Source: Thioclava sediminum (GTDB taxonomy: Bacteria; Pseudomonadota; Alphaproteobacteria; Rhodobacterales; Rhodobacteraceae). Taken from it: a DNA stretch of 64,000 nucleotides. Location: positions 966,686-1,030,685 of the forward strand of contig NZ_MPZV01000002.1 in the NCBI RefSeq assembly GCF_002020355.1, read 5' to 3'. Shown piece by piece: positions 55,631 to 63,924 of this stretch (its first letter is position 1; every line of letters begins with the position of its first letter). The notes under the pieces were generated by a model. That model searched no databases and was not told the origin of the DNA. It saw only the letters and a list, made by a program, of their open reading frames with translations. A program made the position numbers and the translations under genes.

Positions 55631-56734
55631 TCAGCGTTCCCCCGTCACGCGCTTGCGGATCACGTTGTTGAAGATCACGGCGAGCAGCAGCATCCCGCCC
55701 AGGAAGACCTGGAACCAGTCCTGATCGATCGAGGTGTAGGTCAGGCCGATCACGACCATGCCGAAGATGATCGAACCGAAGAAGGCACCGATCGCCGAGC
55801 CGTAACCGCCGGTCAGCAGCGAGCCCCCGATCACCGCTGCGATGATCGCCTCGAATTCCTTCTGGAAGCCGCGACGCGCATCGGTGGAGCCCGCGTCGAT
55901 CACGGTCATGATGGCGACGAGCGCGGCGCAACAGGCGGTCACGATGAAGAGCGTCGTCTTCACCCGGTTGACCGGCACGCCCGAATTGGAGGCCGCGTTC
56001 TTGTCGCCGCCGGCAGCGAAGATCCAGTTGCCGGCAGGGGTGCGCAGCAGGATCCAGGTGGCAAACAGCGCGATACCGATGAACCACAGGATCTCGACCG
56101 GCACGCCCGGCACTTTCGGCGCGCCCGACTTGAACGTGTCGATCCAGCCCCATTCGGCGAGCTTCGCGAAGAGACCCGTGAACGCATCGCCCGAGAAGAA
56201 CGGTGCCAGCCAGTCATCGCCCACCGCATCTCGCACGCCGCGCAGCTGGGTCGAGCCGCCGGTCAGATATTTCAGCCCGACGAGCGACAGGCCGCGCAGA
56301 ATGAACAGGAAAGCCAGCGTCACGATGAAGGAGGGCAGCCCCGTGCGGATCACCAGCTGTCCGTTCACCACGCCCATCATGCCGGCGAAGATCAGCGTGC
56401 CGGGAATGGCAACGATCAGCGGCAGTCCCAGATTGACCACGAGCGCGCCGAAGATCATCCCCGCGAAGGCCACCATCGAGCCGATCGAAAGGTCGAACTC
56501 TCCCCCGATCATCAGAAGCGACGCGCCGATGGCGAGAATTCCGAGCTGGGCCGCGGGCGTCAGGAAGTTCATGATCCCCGAAAGGGTGAACATCGACGCA
56601 TTGGCGGTGAAGAGAAAGAAGATCGTCACGAGAATGAGCCCGGCGATCGCGCCCAGTTCGGGCCGCTTCATCAAGCGCGCGAGAAGAGTCTCCTCGCGGA
56701 CGCGCTCGTCGGTAACCGTGGAGTCGGCAGGCAT
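55631..56734 (-). CDS. sugar/inositol ABC transporter permease (CUT2)
   Basis: 367 residues with about 10 helices and CUT2 motifs ([69 protein letters not shown]). A polar insertion at about 170-240 ([16 protein letters not shown]...) is longer than in RbsC and probably periplasmic. ATG 56734 has GGGAGGG 5 bases upstream; upstream open frame has no homology. Confidence 0.94.
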   Translation of the reverse strand: MPADSTVTDERVREETLLARLMKRPELGAIAGLILVTIFFLFTANASMFTLSGIMNFLTPAAQLGILAIGASLLMIGGEFDLSIGSMVAFAGMIFGALVVNLGLPLIVAIPGTLIFAGMMGVVNGQLVIRTGLPSFIVTLAFLFILRGLSLVGLKYLTGGSTQLRGVRDAVGDDWLAPFFSGDAFTGLFAKLAEWGWIDTFKSGAPKVPGVPVEILWFIGIALFATWILLRTPAGNWIFAAGGDKNAASNSGVPVNRVKTTLFIVTACCAALVAIMTVIDAGSTDARRGFQKEFEAIIAAVIGGSLLTGGYGSAIGAFFGSIIFGMVVIGLTYTSIDQDWFQVFLGGMLLLAVIFNNVIRKRVTGER

Positions 56735-56862
56735 TATACCCTCCCTGAGAATGCTGGTTCGTGGCGCTTTCGGTTCCGCGACCGCCCGCGGTGGCGCCGG
56801 TGGGATGCGCGCGCGCATCAAGGGGCTCGCGCGCATCCCCGTATCAACTCATCCGATATGGA

Positions 56863-57792
56863 TCAGCGAATGCCCTTGGCCGACAGATCGACCACCTGAG
56901 CCGCCTTATCCTTGGTGATCAGGTTCGGACCCGAAGCCACGTTCGACGCCGGGATCAGGCCGTATTTCGCGTTGAGAGCGAGGAACGACACCGGCAGGTA
57001 GCCCTGCAGATACTGCTGCTGGTCGATCGCGAAGGCCGCGTCACCATTCTCGACATCCTTCAGGAAACCCGGGGACAGATCGAAGCTCGCGACGTTGATC
57101 TTGCCGCCACCTTCACCCAGCGCCTTGACCGCCTTGACCGAGGGTTCACCCGCCGTCGCCGCACCCAGCGCCAACACGGTGTCGATCGACGTATCGGATT
57201 GCAGGGCTGCGCGCACCTTGGCCTCGATATCCGCCGGATCATTGGTGGTCGGCAGCACTTTCACCTGACCGCCAAAGCCCTTGGCGAAACCGGCGCAACG
57301 CTGGTCGAGCGAGACATTCCCGACTTCCTGGTTGACGCAGAGCCCGTTCTTGCCACCCATTTCCTTGAGCTTCTCACCCGCGCGCTCACCCGCGGTGAAT
57401 TCGTCCTGACCGACATGCAGCAGCGCACCCAGCGATTTCGACACATCCGATCCGGCATTCATCGTGATCACCGGGATGCCTGCGGCAACGGCCCGCTTGA
57501 TCGACGGGCCAAGCGCGTCCGCATCGGGAACCGAGACGACCAAGCCGTCGGGCTCCTGGTTCACGGCGGCGTCGATCAGCTGGCTCATCGCGACCATGTC
57601 GAAGGTCTCGGGCGAGCGGTATTCGACATTCACGCCAGTATCCTTCGCCGCCTGTTCGACGCCGTTCTTCACGACCGACCAGAACGGGTCGTTGGCCTGT
57701 CCGTGCGAGACCACGACGATATCCGTCGCGAATGCCGGTGCAGCGAAAGCCACGGCGGTGGCCGCAACTGCAGCACGCAGAAACTGTTTCAT
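56863..57792 (-). CDS. inositol/sugar ABC transporter periplasmic binding protein
   Basis: 309 residues. A signal peptide (MKQFLRAAVAATAVAFAAPAFA) precedes a type I sugar-binding fold: IVVVSHGQANDPFWSVVKNG, GLVVSVPDADALGPSIKRAV, VITMNAGSDVSKSLGALLHVGQDE and VASFDLSPGFLKDVENGDAAF. It is the receptor of the CUT2 importer and, from context, probably binds myo-inositol. Confidence 0.94.
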   Translation of the reverse strand: MKQFLRAAVAATAVAFAAPAFATDIVVVSHGQANDPFWSVVKNGVEQAAKDTGVNVEYRSPETFDMVAMSQLIDAAVNQEPDGLVVSVPDADALGPSIKRAVAAGIPVITMNAGSDVSKSLGALLHVGQDEFTAGERAGEKLKEMGGKNGLCVNQEVGNVSLDQRCAGFAKGFGGQVKVLPTTNDPADIEAKVRAALQSDTSIDTVLALGAATAGEPSVKAVKALGEGGGKINVASFDLSPGFLKDVENGDAAFAIDQQQYLQGYLPVSFLALNAKYGLIPASNVASGPNLITKDKAAQVVDLSAKGIR

Positions 57793-57862
57793 GTGATCCT
57801 CCCAGATTCACTTTCTGTTTGTCACCGCACCGCGCTCCTCCATGTCGCGTCCGATGCGGCCC

Positions 57863-57908
57863 GGCCGATCCCTTCGGCCTTTGAACCACAGGCGCCTCCT
57901 CGCGCCTG
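57863..57908 (-). promoter_or_regulatory. Two intercistronic stem-loops between iolG and the binding-protein gene
   Basis: GGCCG/CGGCC (57863-57879) and CAGGCGC/GCGCCTG (57889-57908) lie in the 144-bp gap. Such hairpins often protect or separate the highly expressed binding-protein message; no T tract suggests termination. Confidence 0.4.
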
Positions 57909-57936
57909 CGATTTCCGTCCGTTCCGAGGCAGAGCC

Positions 57937-58932
57937 TCAGAACGTCGCCAGATCGACGGCCTCCCCCGTCTTGGCGGATTTCGTTGCGGCCTCGGCCATC
58001 GCGAGTGCGGCCACGCCGTCCTCGAGCGTCACCGGCATCGGGCGACCTTCCGCCAGAGCAGTGACGAACACGTCCCATTCCGCGGCATAGGCGGGCATGT
58101 AACGTTCGAGGAAGAAATAGGTGGGCTTGGCCGAAGCGACGCCGGCCACGGTCGATTTCGAGACCGTGTTCTCCAGCATGTTGGCCGCGGTCAGCAGCCC
58201 CTCCGAGCCCAGCAATTCGACGCGCTGATCGTAGCCGTAGACAGCCCGGCGCGAATTCTTGATCACGGCAATGCGCCCGTCTGCATAGGTCAGCGTGACG
58301 ACGGCCGTATCCACGTCGCCCGCCTCCCCGATCGCCGGATCGACGATGGACGAACCGACGGCGCGAACGCTGACCGGCGCGCTATCCATGATGAAATTCG
58401 CCATGTCGAAATCATGGATCATCATATCGCGGAACAGCCCGCCCGAGACCTTGATGTAGGAAACCGGCGGCGGCGCAGGATCGAAGGACGTGACCGAGAG
58501 CAGCTCGGCTTTGCCGATCTCTCCGGCGTGGGCGGCAGAGCGCAGCGCGCCGAAATTCGGGTCGAACCGACGGTTGAAGCCGATCATCACAGGCTGAGCG
58601 GTTTTCGAAACCGCCGCGAGGCAGGCTTTCGCCCGTTCAAGCGAAAGATCGACCGGCTTTTCGCACAGCACGGCCTTGCCTGCTGCCGTCGCCTTCTCGA
58701 TCAGATCCGAATGGGTGTCTGTCGAGGTGGCGATCAGCACCGCGTCGATGTCGGGATTGGCGATGATCTCCTCTGAACTTGCCGCTTTCGCGTTGTATTT
58801 CGCGGCGAGCGCCTGCGCCGCCTCCGCGTTCACATCCGAGACCGCGACGAGCGTGCTGCCCGGATGTCCGGCAATATTTACCGCATGCACCTGACCGATA
58901 CGGCCGGCGCCCAGCAACCCGACTTTCAACAT
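57937..58932 (-). CDS. iolG: inositol 2-dehydrogenase
   Basis: 331 residues. GLLGAGRIGQVHAVNIAGHP (Rossmann), CEKPVDLSLERAKAC (EKP Lys), GFNRRFDPNFGALRSAA and GGLFRDMMIHDFDMANFIMD (catalytic Asp-His) are characteristic of IolG. It oxidises myo-inositol to 2-keto-myo-inositol with NAD+. It is the first gene of the minus-strand operon, with two LacI operators 57-95 bp upstream of its start. Confidence 0.95.
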   Translation of the reverse strand: MLKVGLLGAGRIGQVHAVNIAGHPGSTLVAVSDVNAEAAQALAAKYNAKAASSEEIIANPDIDAVLIATSTDTHSDLIEKATAAGKAVLCEKPVDLSLERAKACLAAVSKTAQPVMIGFNRRFDPNFGALRSAAHAGEIGKAELLSVTSFDPAPPPVSYIKVSGGLFRDMMIHDFDMANFIMDSAPVSVRAVGSSIVDPAIGEAGDVDTAVVTLTYADGRIAVIKNSRRAVYGYDQRVELLGSEGLLTAANMLENTVSKSTVAGVASAKPTYFFLERYMPAYAAEWDVFVTALAEGRPMPVTLEDGVAALAMAEAATKSAKTGEAVDLATF

Positions 58933-58988
58933 GCATTCCTCCCAGAACCGATCCGATTCGACCGATGACTGGCGCTAACATCATCCGT

Positions 58989-59004
58989 TTTGCACGCGCG
59001 TGCA
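58989..59004. promoter_or_regulatory. LacI-family operator O1 (iolG/iolR promoter region)
   Basis: TTGCACGCGCGTGCAA, a perfect 16-bp palindrome with the central CG typical of LacI operators. Its identical twin starts 23 bp downstream. Confidence 0.85.
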
Positions 59005-59011
59005 AGAATTT

Positions 59012-59027
59012 TTTGCACGCGCGTGCA
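59012..59027. promoter_or_regulatory. LacI-family operator O2 (iolG/iolR promoter region)
   Basis: Second identical copy of TTGCACGCGCGTGCAA; the 7-bp gap between copies is AT-rich (GAATTTT), and the flanks CCGTT/AACGG extend the symmetry over the pair. Confidence 0.85.
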
Positions 59028-59071
59028 AACGGGACTCCGCTGCCGCTCTTTTCTGTGTGTATGCTGGCAAG

Positions 59072-59091
59072 AAAGCTGATAGGTCAGCTTT
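59072..59091 (+). promoter_or_regulatory. Hairpin directly before the iolR ribosome-binding site
   Basis: AAAGCTGA-TAGG-TCAGCTTT, an 8-bp perfect stem with a 4-base loop, ends 2 bases before the GAGGAGA ribosome-binding site. It could limit translation of the repressor or act as a short attenuator. Confidence 0.4.
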
Positions 59092-59104
59092 TGAGGAGAT
59101 CCCG

Positions 59105-60127
59105 ATGAGCGACGTGCGCAGACCGAATTTCGAAAACAACATCACCGCCGATGATGTCGCCGAAGCTGCCGGTGTCTCGCGCTGGACGGTCAACCGGGCC
59201 TTCAAGAAAGACGCGTCGATTTCGCCCAAGACCCGGACCAAGGTGATGGAAGCGGCGAGCAAGCTCGGCTACGTGCCCGACCTGCGCGCAGCCGCATTGG
59301 CCTCGGATCGGTCGAACCTCGTCGCGCTGCTGGTCGATGACTTCGCCAACCCGCATAAACTGGTGATGATGGAGCGGCTGACGCGCATCCTGCGCAAGCA
59401 TGGCTGGGATACGCTTCTGGTGAACACGCTCGACCGCGACGATGCGGGCCATGCGATCCTCAACGCCAGCCAGCGCCGCGTCGATGCCGCGATCCTGATC
59501 GGGATTCAGTTCGACGATGAGGTTCTCGAGACCGCTCTGCACGCCCGACGCTTCCACAAACTGATTATCTTCGCGCGCACCTCGCGCCATCCCGACACGA
59601 TCTCGATCGCGGTGGACGACGCTGCCGCGATGCAGGAGATCGCCGCCTATGTTGCGGAACAGGGCTATCGCCGCCCACTCTTCCTCGCGGGTCCGCGCAC
59701 CTATTCCGCGCATCTGCTGCGCAAAGAAACCTTTCTGGGCTGTTGGGAGCGGCGTTTCGGGACCGTCCCCGAATTCGCCGAAGTGCCCGCCTATGACCCG
59801 ATCCTCGCCGAACAGGTCGTGACCCGGATTCTCACCGATCGCCCGCGCGACGAAATGCCCGACATCCTCGTCTGCGAGAACGACGCGCTCGCCATCGGCG
59901 CGATCGACGTGATCCGGCACAAGCTCGGCCTGCGCATTCCCGAGGATATCGCGGTCACGGGCTTCGACGACGTGCCGCAATGCCAGAGCCCGAATTACGC
60001 ATTGACCACCTATCGCCAGCCCCTGACGGAGATGGCCGAATATCTGGTCGAAGTGCTCGAAAGCAGCGAAGACCGCGACTTCGACCGCGCGTTCAAGGGC
60101 AAGCTCGTCCCCCGCGCAAGCGCCTGA
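59105..60127 (+). CDS. iolR: LacI-family transcriptional regulator of inositol genes
   Basis: 340 residues. N-terminal HTH (ADDVAEAAGVSRWTVNRAF, about 15-33) and hinge, then a periplasmic-binding-protein-like effector domain (LVALLVDDFANPHKLVMMERL, RRVDAAILIG, DILVCENDALAIGAIDVI, AVTGFDDVPQCQSPNYALTTYRQP). Divergent from iolG with two palindromic operators between, it is the likely repressor of the operon and of itself. The symbol is by role only: Bacillus IolR is a DeoR protein. ATG 59105 has GAGGAGA upstream. Confidence 0.9.
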   Translation: MSDVRRPNFENNITADDVAEAAGVSRWTVNRAFKKDASISPKTRTKVMEAASKLGYVPDLRAAALASDRSNLVALLVDDFANPHKLVMMERLTRILRKHGWDTLLVNTLDRDDAGHAILNASQRRVDAAILIGIQFDDEVLETALHARRFHKLIIFARTSRHPDTISIAVDDAAAMQEIAAYVAEQGYRRPLFLAGPRTYSAHLLRKETFLGCWERRFGTVPEFAEVPAYDPILAEQVVTRILTDRPRDEMPDILVCENDALAIGAIDVIRHKLGLRIPEDIAVTGFDDVPQCQSPNYALTTYRQPLTEMAEYLVEVLESSEDRDFDRAFKGKLVPRASA

Positions 60128-60200
60128 CACCGGAGGGCAAGCGCATCGGTCGACGGGGATAGAGGGCTGATCATTCGCCGTGTGACGCACGCATGCCAGC

Positions 60201-61265
60201 TCAGCGTCCGATCAATGCCGGTTCCTGTACGAGAGAGACACCGAAGCGCGCGCGGACCGTCTCTCGGGCGTGATCGGTAAGCGTGATGACGTCCTCGACC
60301 GTCGCACCGCCGAGGTTCACGAGGATCAGCGCGTGCGCTTCAGAGAATCCGGCACCGCCCCTGCGGATCCCCTTCAGGCCGCAGAGATCGAGTAGCCTTG
60401 CCGCCGAGAGCTTCACGCCGCCCGGCACCGGATGCCCCGGGACGTCCGCCAAGCGTCGCGCGGTCGCGACCGAAACGATCGGGTTGTGAAAGAAAGACCC
60501 GACATTGCCGATGTCCCTCCAGTCCGGGATCTTCGCCGCGCGTTGAGCCAGAACGGCTTTCATGATCCTGTCCGGGCTGAGTGAGCCGGACAGGTCAGCC
60601 AGACCGGCATAGCCGAGATTCGGCTTCCAATCCGTAGGCAGCCGAAGCGTGACCCCGGTGACAAGCTCAACGCCCGGCCTCTCCTTGAAACGGCTGTGCC
60701 GATAAGCGAAGCCGCAGTCGCGCGCCGAAAGGCGTCGGGCGGTCCATGTCTTCGTGTCGATAATATCGACGCTCTCGACGAAGTCTTTCAGCTCCACTCC
60801 ATAGGCGCCGATGTTCTGGACTGGCGCCGCGCCGACAGTGCCCGGTATCCCGGCAAGGTTCTCGAGGCCGCCGATACCCTGCTCCACCGTCCAGCGCACC
60901 AGGGCATCCCAGTTCTCACCCGCCTTTGCCGTGACGCGCACACCATCGGAAGCACGCGTCACGCTGCGACCAAGCAATCCGTTGATCCCGACCACGCCGT
61001 CGATCTCTTCGGCCAGGACGCAGTTGCTCCCGCCGCCCAGAAGGTGAAACGGCAGGCCGAGACGCCCGGCATATTGCGCGGCGGCGATGATCTCGGCTTC
61101 TGTGTGCAGCACCCCGCCGAACCGGGCCTGCGACCGCAAGCCCAGCGTGTTGCGGCGGCCCAAGTCGAACGCTGCCTTCAGCGGTGTCGGCGACTGCGTG
61201 ACGGGGGGCGTCCACGCACCGGGCCTGCCAGCGCGCGCAACGTCGGTCCGCCGCTCCGCGCTCAT
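60201..61265 (-). CDS. murB: UDP-N-acetylenolpyruvoylglucosamine reductase, E. coli-like (type I)
   Basis: 354 residues, FAD enzyme of peptidoglycan precursor synthesis. FAD-binding LLGGGSNCVLAEEIDGVVGING, NLAGIPGTVGAAPVQNIGAYGVE, FAYRHSRFKER, the catalytic NVGSFFHNP (Ser) and the C-terminal LVQEPALIG (Glu). YRHSRFK and the length are of the E. coli type I MurB, whereas alphaproteobacteria normally carry a shorter type II enzyme in their division-cell-wall cluster. This copy is coupled by ATGA to the regulator gene, outside any cell-wall cluster, which suggests a second, acquired murB. Confidence 0.9.
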   Translation of the reverse strand: MSAERRTDVARAGRPGAWTPPVTQSPTPLKAAFDLGRRNTLGLRSQARFGGVLHTEAEIIAAAQYAGRLGLPFHLLGGGSNCVLAEEIDGVVGINGLLGRSVTRASDGVRVTAKAGENWDALVRWTVEQGIGGLENLAGIPGTVGAAPVQNIGAYGVELKDFVESVDIIDTKTWTARRLSARDCGFAYRHSRFKERPGVELVTGVTLRLPTDWKPNLGYAGLADLSGSLSPDRIMKAVLAQRAAKIPDWRDIGNVGSFFHNPIVSVATARRLADVPGHPVPGGVKLSAARLLDLCGLKGIRRGGAGFSEAHALILVNLGGATVEDVITLTDHARETVRARFGVSLVQEPALIGR

Positions 61266-61942
61266 GTCACGGCGTCGCGGATGACATAGGTGCAGCGGCG
61301 ACCGCCCTCGACGATATGTTCAACCCGCTCGACCGAGACATCCTCGCCCAAAACAGCCTTGAACACCGCCTGTTCGGCCCGACAAAAGCCCTGACAGAAA
61401 GTCGCCGCGGCGCAGATCGGACAATGGTTCTCGACAAGGAGAAGGGTACCGTCCGCATCACGCTCGGCAGATGCCATGTAGCCTTCGGCGTTGCGCAGCT
61501 CGGCCAGCTTCTCGACCCGTGCAGCCAGATCGCCACAGCCCGTCATTTCCGCCTCGTAGAGCGCCTGCGTCGTCGCCTCTCGGGCCTCGATGATGCGCTC
61601 GAGCGCCTCCTCCCCCAGAACACCGGAAATGCTGCGCAGAATTTCCACGGTCAGCGCAGCATGCGTGTCCGGAAACCGAGCCTGCCCCTTTTCGCTCAGA
61701 TGCCAAAAAACCGCAGGTCGCCCGCGCCCGGAGGCGCGACGTTCATCTGCGACCAGTCCCTCTTCGGCGAGTTTCAGCAGTTGCTGCCGCGCGGCCTCTC
61801 CGGTGGTGCCGAGGCGGGCCCCGACCTGCGCCGAGGTCAGCGCCCCGTGCATCTTCAACGCCATCAGGATGCGCTCGGAGGCGGAGCGCGGCGACCAGCC
61901 TGTATCTTCCATCGCGTATTTTTCCAAGATATCGCTTGACAT
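61262..61942 (-). CDS. SufR-like winged-helix regulator with C-terminal cysteine cluster
   Basis: 226 residues. N-terminal winged HTH (about 22-85: SERILMALKMHGALTSAQVG, RLGTTGEAARQQLLKLAEEG, wing SGRGRPAVFWHLSEKG) and a C-terminal domain with CPICAAATFCQGFCRAE (Cys174, 177, 183, 187) and Cys217, a likely Fe-S ligand set as in SufR. It is divergent from sodB and probably regulates it in response to oxidative stress or iron-sulfur status. The second Met at 61912 could be the start. Confidence 0.85.
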   Translation of the reverse strand: MSSDILEKYAMEDTGWSPRSASERILMALKMHGALTSAQVGARLGTTGEAARQQLLKLAEEGLVADERRASGRGRPAVFWHLSEKGQARFPDTHAALTVEILRSISGVLGEEALERIIEAREATTQALYEAEMTGCGDLAARVEKLAELRNAEGYMASAERDADGTLLLVENHCPICAAATFCQGFCRAEQAVFKAVLGEDVSVERVEHIVEGGRRCTYVIRDAVT

Positions 61943-61976
61943 ATTCGACTCAATCTTTTTCAAAGCACTTACTTGA

Positions 61977-61984
61977 TTAATTAA
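61977..61984. promoter_or_regulatory. TTAATTAA palindrome between the regulator and sodB
   Basis: The 87-bp divergent gap (61943-62029) contains one AT-rich palindrome, TTAATTAA, in the context ACTTGATTAATTAACCC. It is a weak candidate operator or part of the sodB promoter. Confidence 0.3.
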
Positions 61985-62029
61985 CCCGCCGCACGCTGCG
62001 GCGCAACCACCCCCCGCAGGAGACCTGAC

Positions 62030-62632
62030 ATGGCTTTCGAACTTCCCGCACTGAACTTTTCCCATTCCGCGCTGGCCGACCGCGGCATGAGCCAGGAAAC
62101 GCTCGAACTTCATCACGACAAGCACCATCAGGCCTATGTGACGGCGCTCAACGGCTTCGTCGAGAAGACCGCCGACCTTCAAGGCAAGACTCTGGAGGAG
62201 ATCGTGGTCGCCACTTACGGCGATCCCGCACGCGAAGGCATCTTCAACCAAGCGGGACAGCACTGGAACCACATTCATTTCTGGAACGCCCTTTCGCCGC
62301 AGGGTGGTGGCATCCCTCGCGCACTCGAGTCGCGACTGATCGCCGATTTCGGCTCTGTCGACGACTTCAAAGCGGCGTTCAAGGCCGCAGCAACCGGGCA
62401 GTTCGGTTCGGGCTGGGCCTGGTTGATCCAGAAGCCCGACGGCAGCCTCGGCGTGACCAAGACGCCGAACGGGGTGAACCCGCTCGCCATCGGCGAGGGT
62501 ACGGCACTGCTGGGCCTCGATGTCTGGGAACACAGCTACTACGTTGACTTCCGCAACCGTCGGCCGGACTACGTGACGAACTTCCTCGACAATCTCGCAA
62601 ATTACGAGTTCGCGGCGTCGAACCTCGCCTGA
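62030..62632 (+). CDS. sodB: superoxide dismutase (Fe/Mn family)
   Basis: 200 residues of normal length. Metal ligands are His in [13 protein letters not shown], His in [13 protein letters not shown], and Asp/His in [26 protein letters not shown] is also typical. It converts superoxide to peroxide and oxygen in the cytoplasm. GGAGACCTGAC precedes ATG 62030. It is divergent from the SufR-like regulator and 62 bp before fdxA. Confidence 0.96.
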   Translation: MAFELPALNFSHSALADRGMSQETLELHHDKHHQAYVTALNGFVEKTADLQGKTLEEIVVATYGDPAREGIFNQAGQHWNHIHFWNALSPQGGGIPRALESRLIADFGSVDDFKAAFKAAATGQFGSGWAWLIQKPDGSLGVTKTPNGVNPLAIGEGTALLGLDVWEHSYYVDFRNRRPDYVTNFLDNLANYEFAASNLA

Positions 62633-62694
62633 TGCACCGAGTGCCGTGCGCACCACCTGCGCACGGCCTCTTCCAAGCTCATGAGCCCCTCCCC

Positions 62695-63033
62695 ATGACA
62701 TACGTCGTCACCGAAAACTGCATCGCCTGCAAATACATGGATTGCGTCGAGGTCTGCCCGGTCGATTGCTTCTATGAGGGCGAAAATGCTCTCGTGATCC
62801 ACCCCGATGAATGCATCGACTGCGGCGTCTGCGAACCCGAGTGCCCCGCCGACGCGATCCGCCCCGACACCGATCCTGACGGCGAAGGCTGGGTCGACTT
62901 CAACCGTAAATATGCAGAGGTCTGGCCTGTCATCGTCGCGATGGGCACCCCGCCCGCGAATGCCGACGAGATGGATGGCGTGCCGAACAAGCTGCAAACG
63001 CATTTCTCGCCCGAGCCGGGGCAAAAAGGATAG
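62695..63033 (+). CDS. fdxA: 7Fe ferredoxin FdxA
   Basis: 112 residues with the alphaproteobacterial FdxA layout: [20 protein letters not shown] for the [3Fe-4S]/[4Fe-4S] pair at the N-terminus, [20 protein letters not shown] for the second set, and a C-terminal region [15 protein letters not shown]. It is an electron carrier. Start ATG 62695 (MTYVVTENC) is the family start, not the upstream open frame. The flavin reductase gene follows 2 bp later. Confidence 0.96.
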   Translation: MTYVVTENCIACKYMDCVEVCPVDCFYEGENALVIHPDECIDCGVCEPECPADAIRPDTDPDGEGWVDFNRKYAEVWPVIVAMGTPPANADEMDGVPNKLQTHFSPEPGQKG

Positions 63034-63035
63034 TC

Positions 63036-63566
63036 ATGAGCACTGAACTCTCACAGGCTTCCTATGCCATGATCGACGCCGGGCTGGACACGCAAGCTGC
63101 GTTCCGCGATGCGATGTCTGCGTTGGCCGCAACCGTTTGCGTTGTGAGCGCCGCGCGGGACAGCGACCGCGTAGGGCGCACCGTCACCGCAGCGCTCTCG
63201 CTGGCGGTCGATCCGCCGTCGCTGCTGGTCTCCATCGACTCCAGCGCCCGCCTGGCATCGCTGATCCGCGCGCAGGGCGGGTTTTCCTTCGCGATGCTGC
63301 AAGCGGACCAGCAGGCGGTGGCCGAGGCTTTTGCCGGCAAGGTCGCGCCGGAGAAGCGGTTCGAGCACGGCGCATGGGACACCTGGCCCTCCGGCCACCC
63401 GCGCCTGCACGGTGCCGTGGCCACGATGGACTGCGCCCTCGTCGGAGAGATCGAGACGACCGATCACGTGCTGTTCGTCGGGCGTCCACGGAAGATCGAC
63501 CTCTCCGCAAACGCCAAGCCACTGGTCTGGCACGGCCGTCAGTTCAATACCGTCACCCCGCTGTGA
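63036..63566 (+). CDS. flavin reductase family protein (FMN-binding)
   Basis: 176 residues: FRDAMSALAATVCVVSAARD at the N-terminus, GRTVTAALSLAVDPPSLLVSI and FAMLQADQQAVAEAFAGKV, then a C-terminal HVLFVGRPRKID...PLVWHGRQFN, all usual for the HpaC/RutF-like family. It reduces FMN for a monooxygenase, or serves FdxA as partner. It directly follows fdxA (2 bp), so both are cotranscribed. Confidence 0.9.
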   Translation: MSTELSQASYAMIDAGLDTQAAFRDAMSALAATVCVVSAARDSDRVGRTVTAALSLAVDPPSLLVSIDSSARLASLIRAQGGFSFAMLQADQQAVAEAFAGKVAPEKRFEHGAWDTWPSGHPRLHGAVATMDCALVGEIETTDHVLFVGRPRKIDLSANAKPLVWHGRQFNTVTPL

Positions 63567-63686
63567 CGGCTGCGACAGCCACGAGATCCGGGCGGATTAC
63601 GCCCGTTGGGGCTATCGTGCCTCGTTCCGCTACATCACCGACGTGCCGGAATGGTTCGCGGCGCACAAGCCTTCCAATACGCTCGC

Positions 63687-63831
63687 AGGTTCAAGATCTA
63701 CCTAGCAACGCAACCGGTCGACATCCGAACAGGGATCGATGGGCTTGTTAACTTCGTTTCGGGGAATTTTGATCTCGACCCTTTCTCAGGGGTCTTCTTC
63801 GTGTTCCGCTTGAAGGAACGGGACAAGACCA
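63687..63831 (+). mobile_element. IS66-family TnpB (Orf2) remnant
   Basis: About 48 residues match IS66 TnpB: RRFKIYLATQPVDIRTGIDG, then LDPFSGVFFVFRLKERDKTK. A complete TnpB would continue LYWDGTG... but the frame changes to unrelated residues. No other IS66 genes are present, so this is a scar next to the tRNA. Confidence 0.8.
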
Positions 63832-63872
63832 AGATCAGCTTCGACATTGCCTCCACGGTGTTTTTCGCAACG

Positions 63873-63898
63873 CAAAAAGCCTCGCGGGGAGCGAGGCT
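63873..63898 (-). terminator. Rho-independent terminator of tRNA-fMet
   Basis: On the minus strand: AGCCTCGC-N5-GCGAGGCT, a perfect 8-bp stem, followed by TTTTT. It lies 26 bp after the CCA end of the tRNA gene. Confidence 0.9.
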
Positions 63899-63924
63899 AG
63901 GCGTTTGATATGCTTTAGATGATT

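Noticed and set aside
63331..63705. Separate gene continuing after the flavin reductase stop
   Set aside because: Most of the frame overlaps the flavin reductase in another frame; the short tail alone cannot be assigned, so it is mentioned only as a possible remnant.
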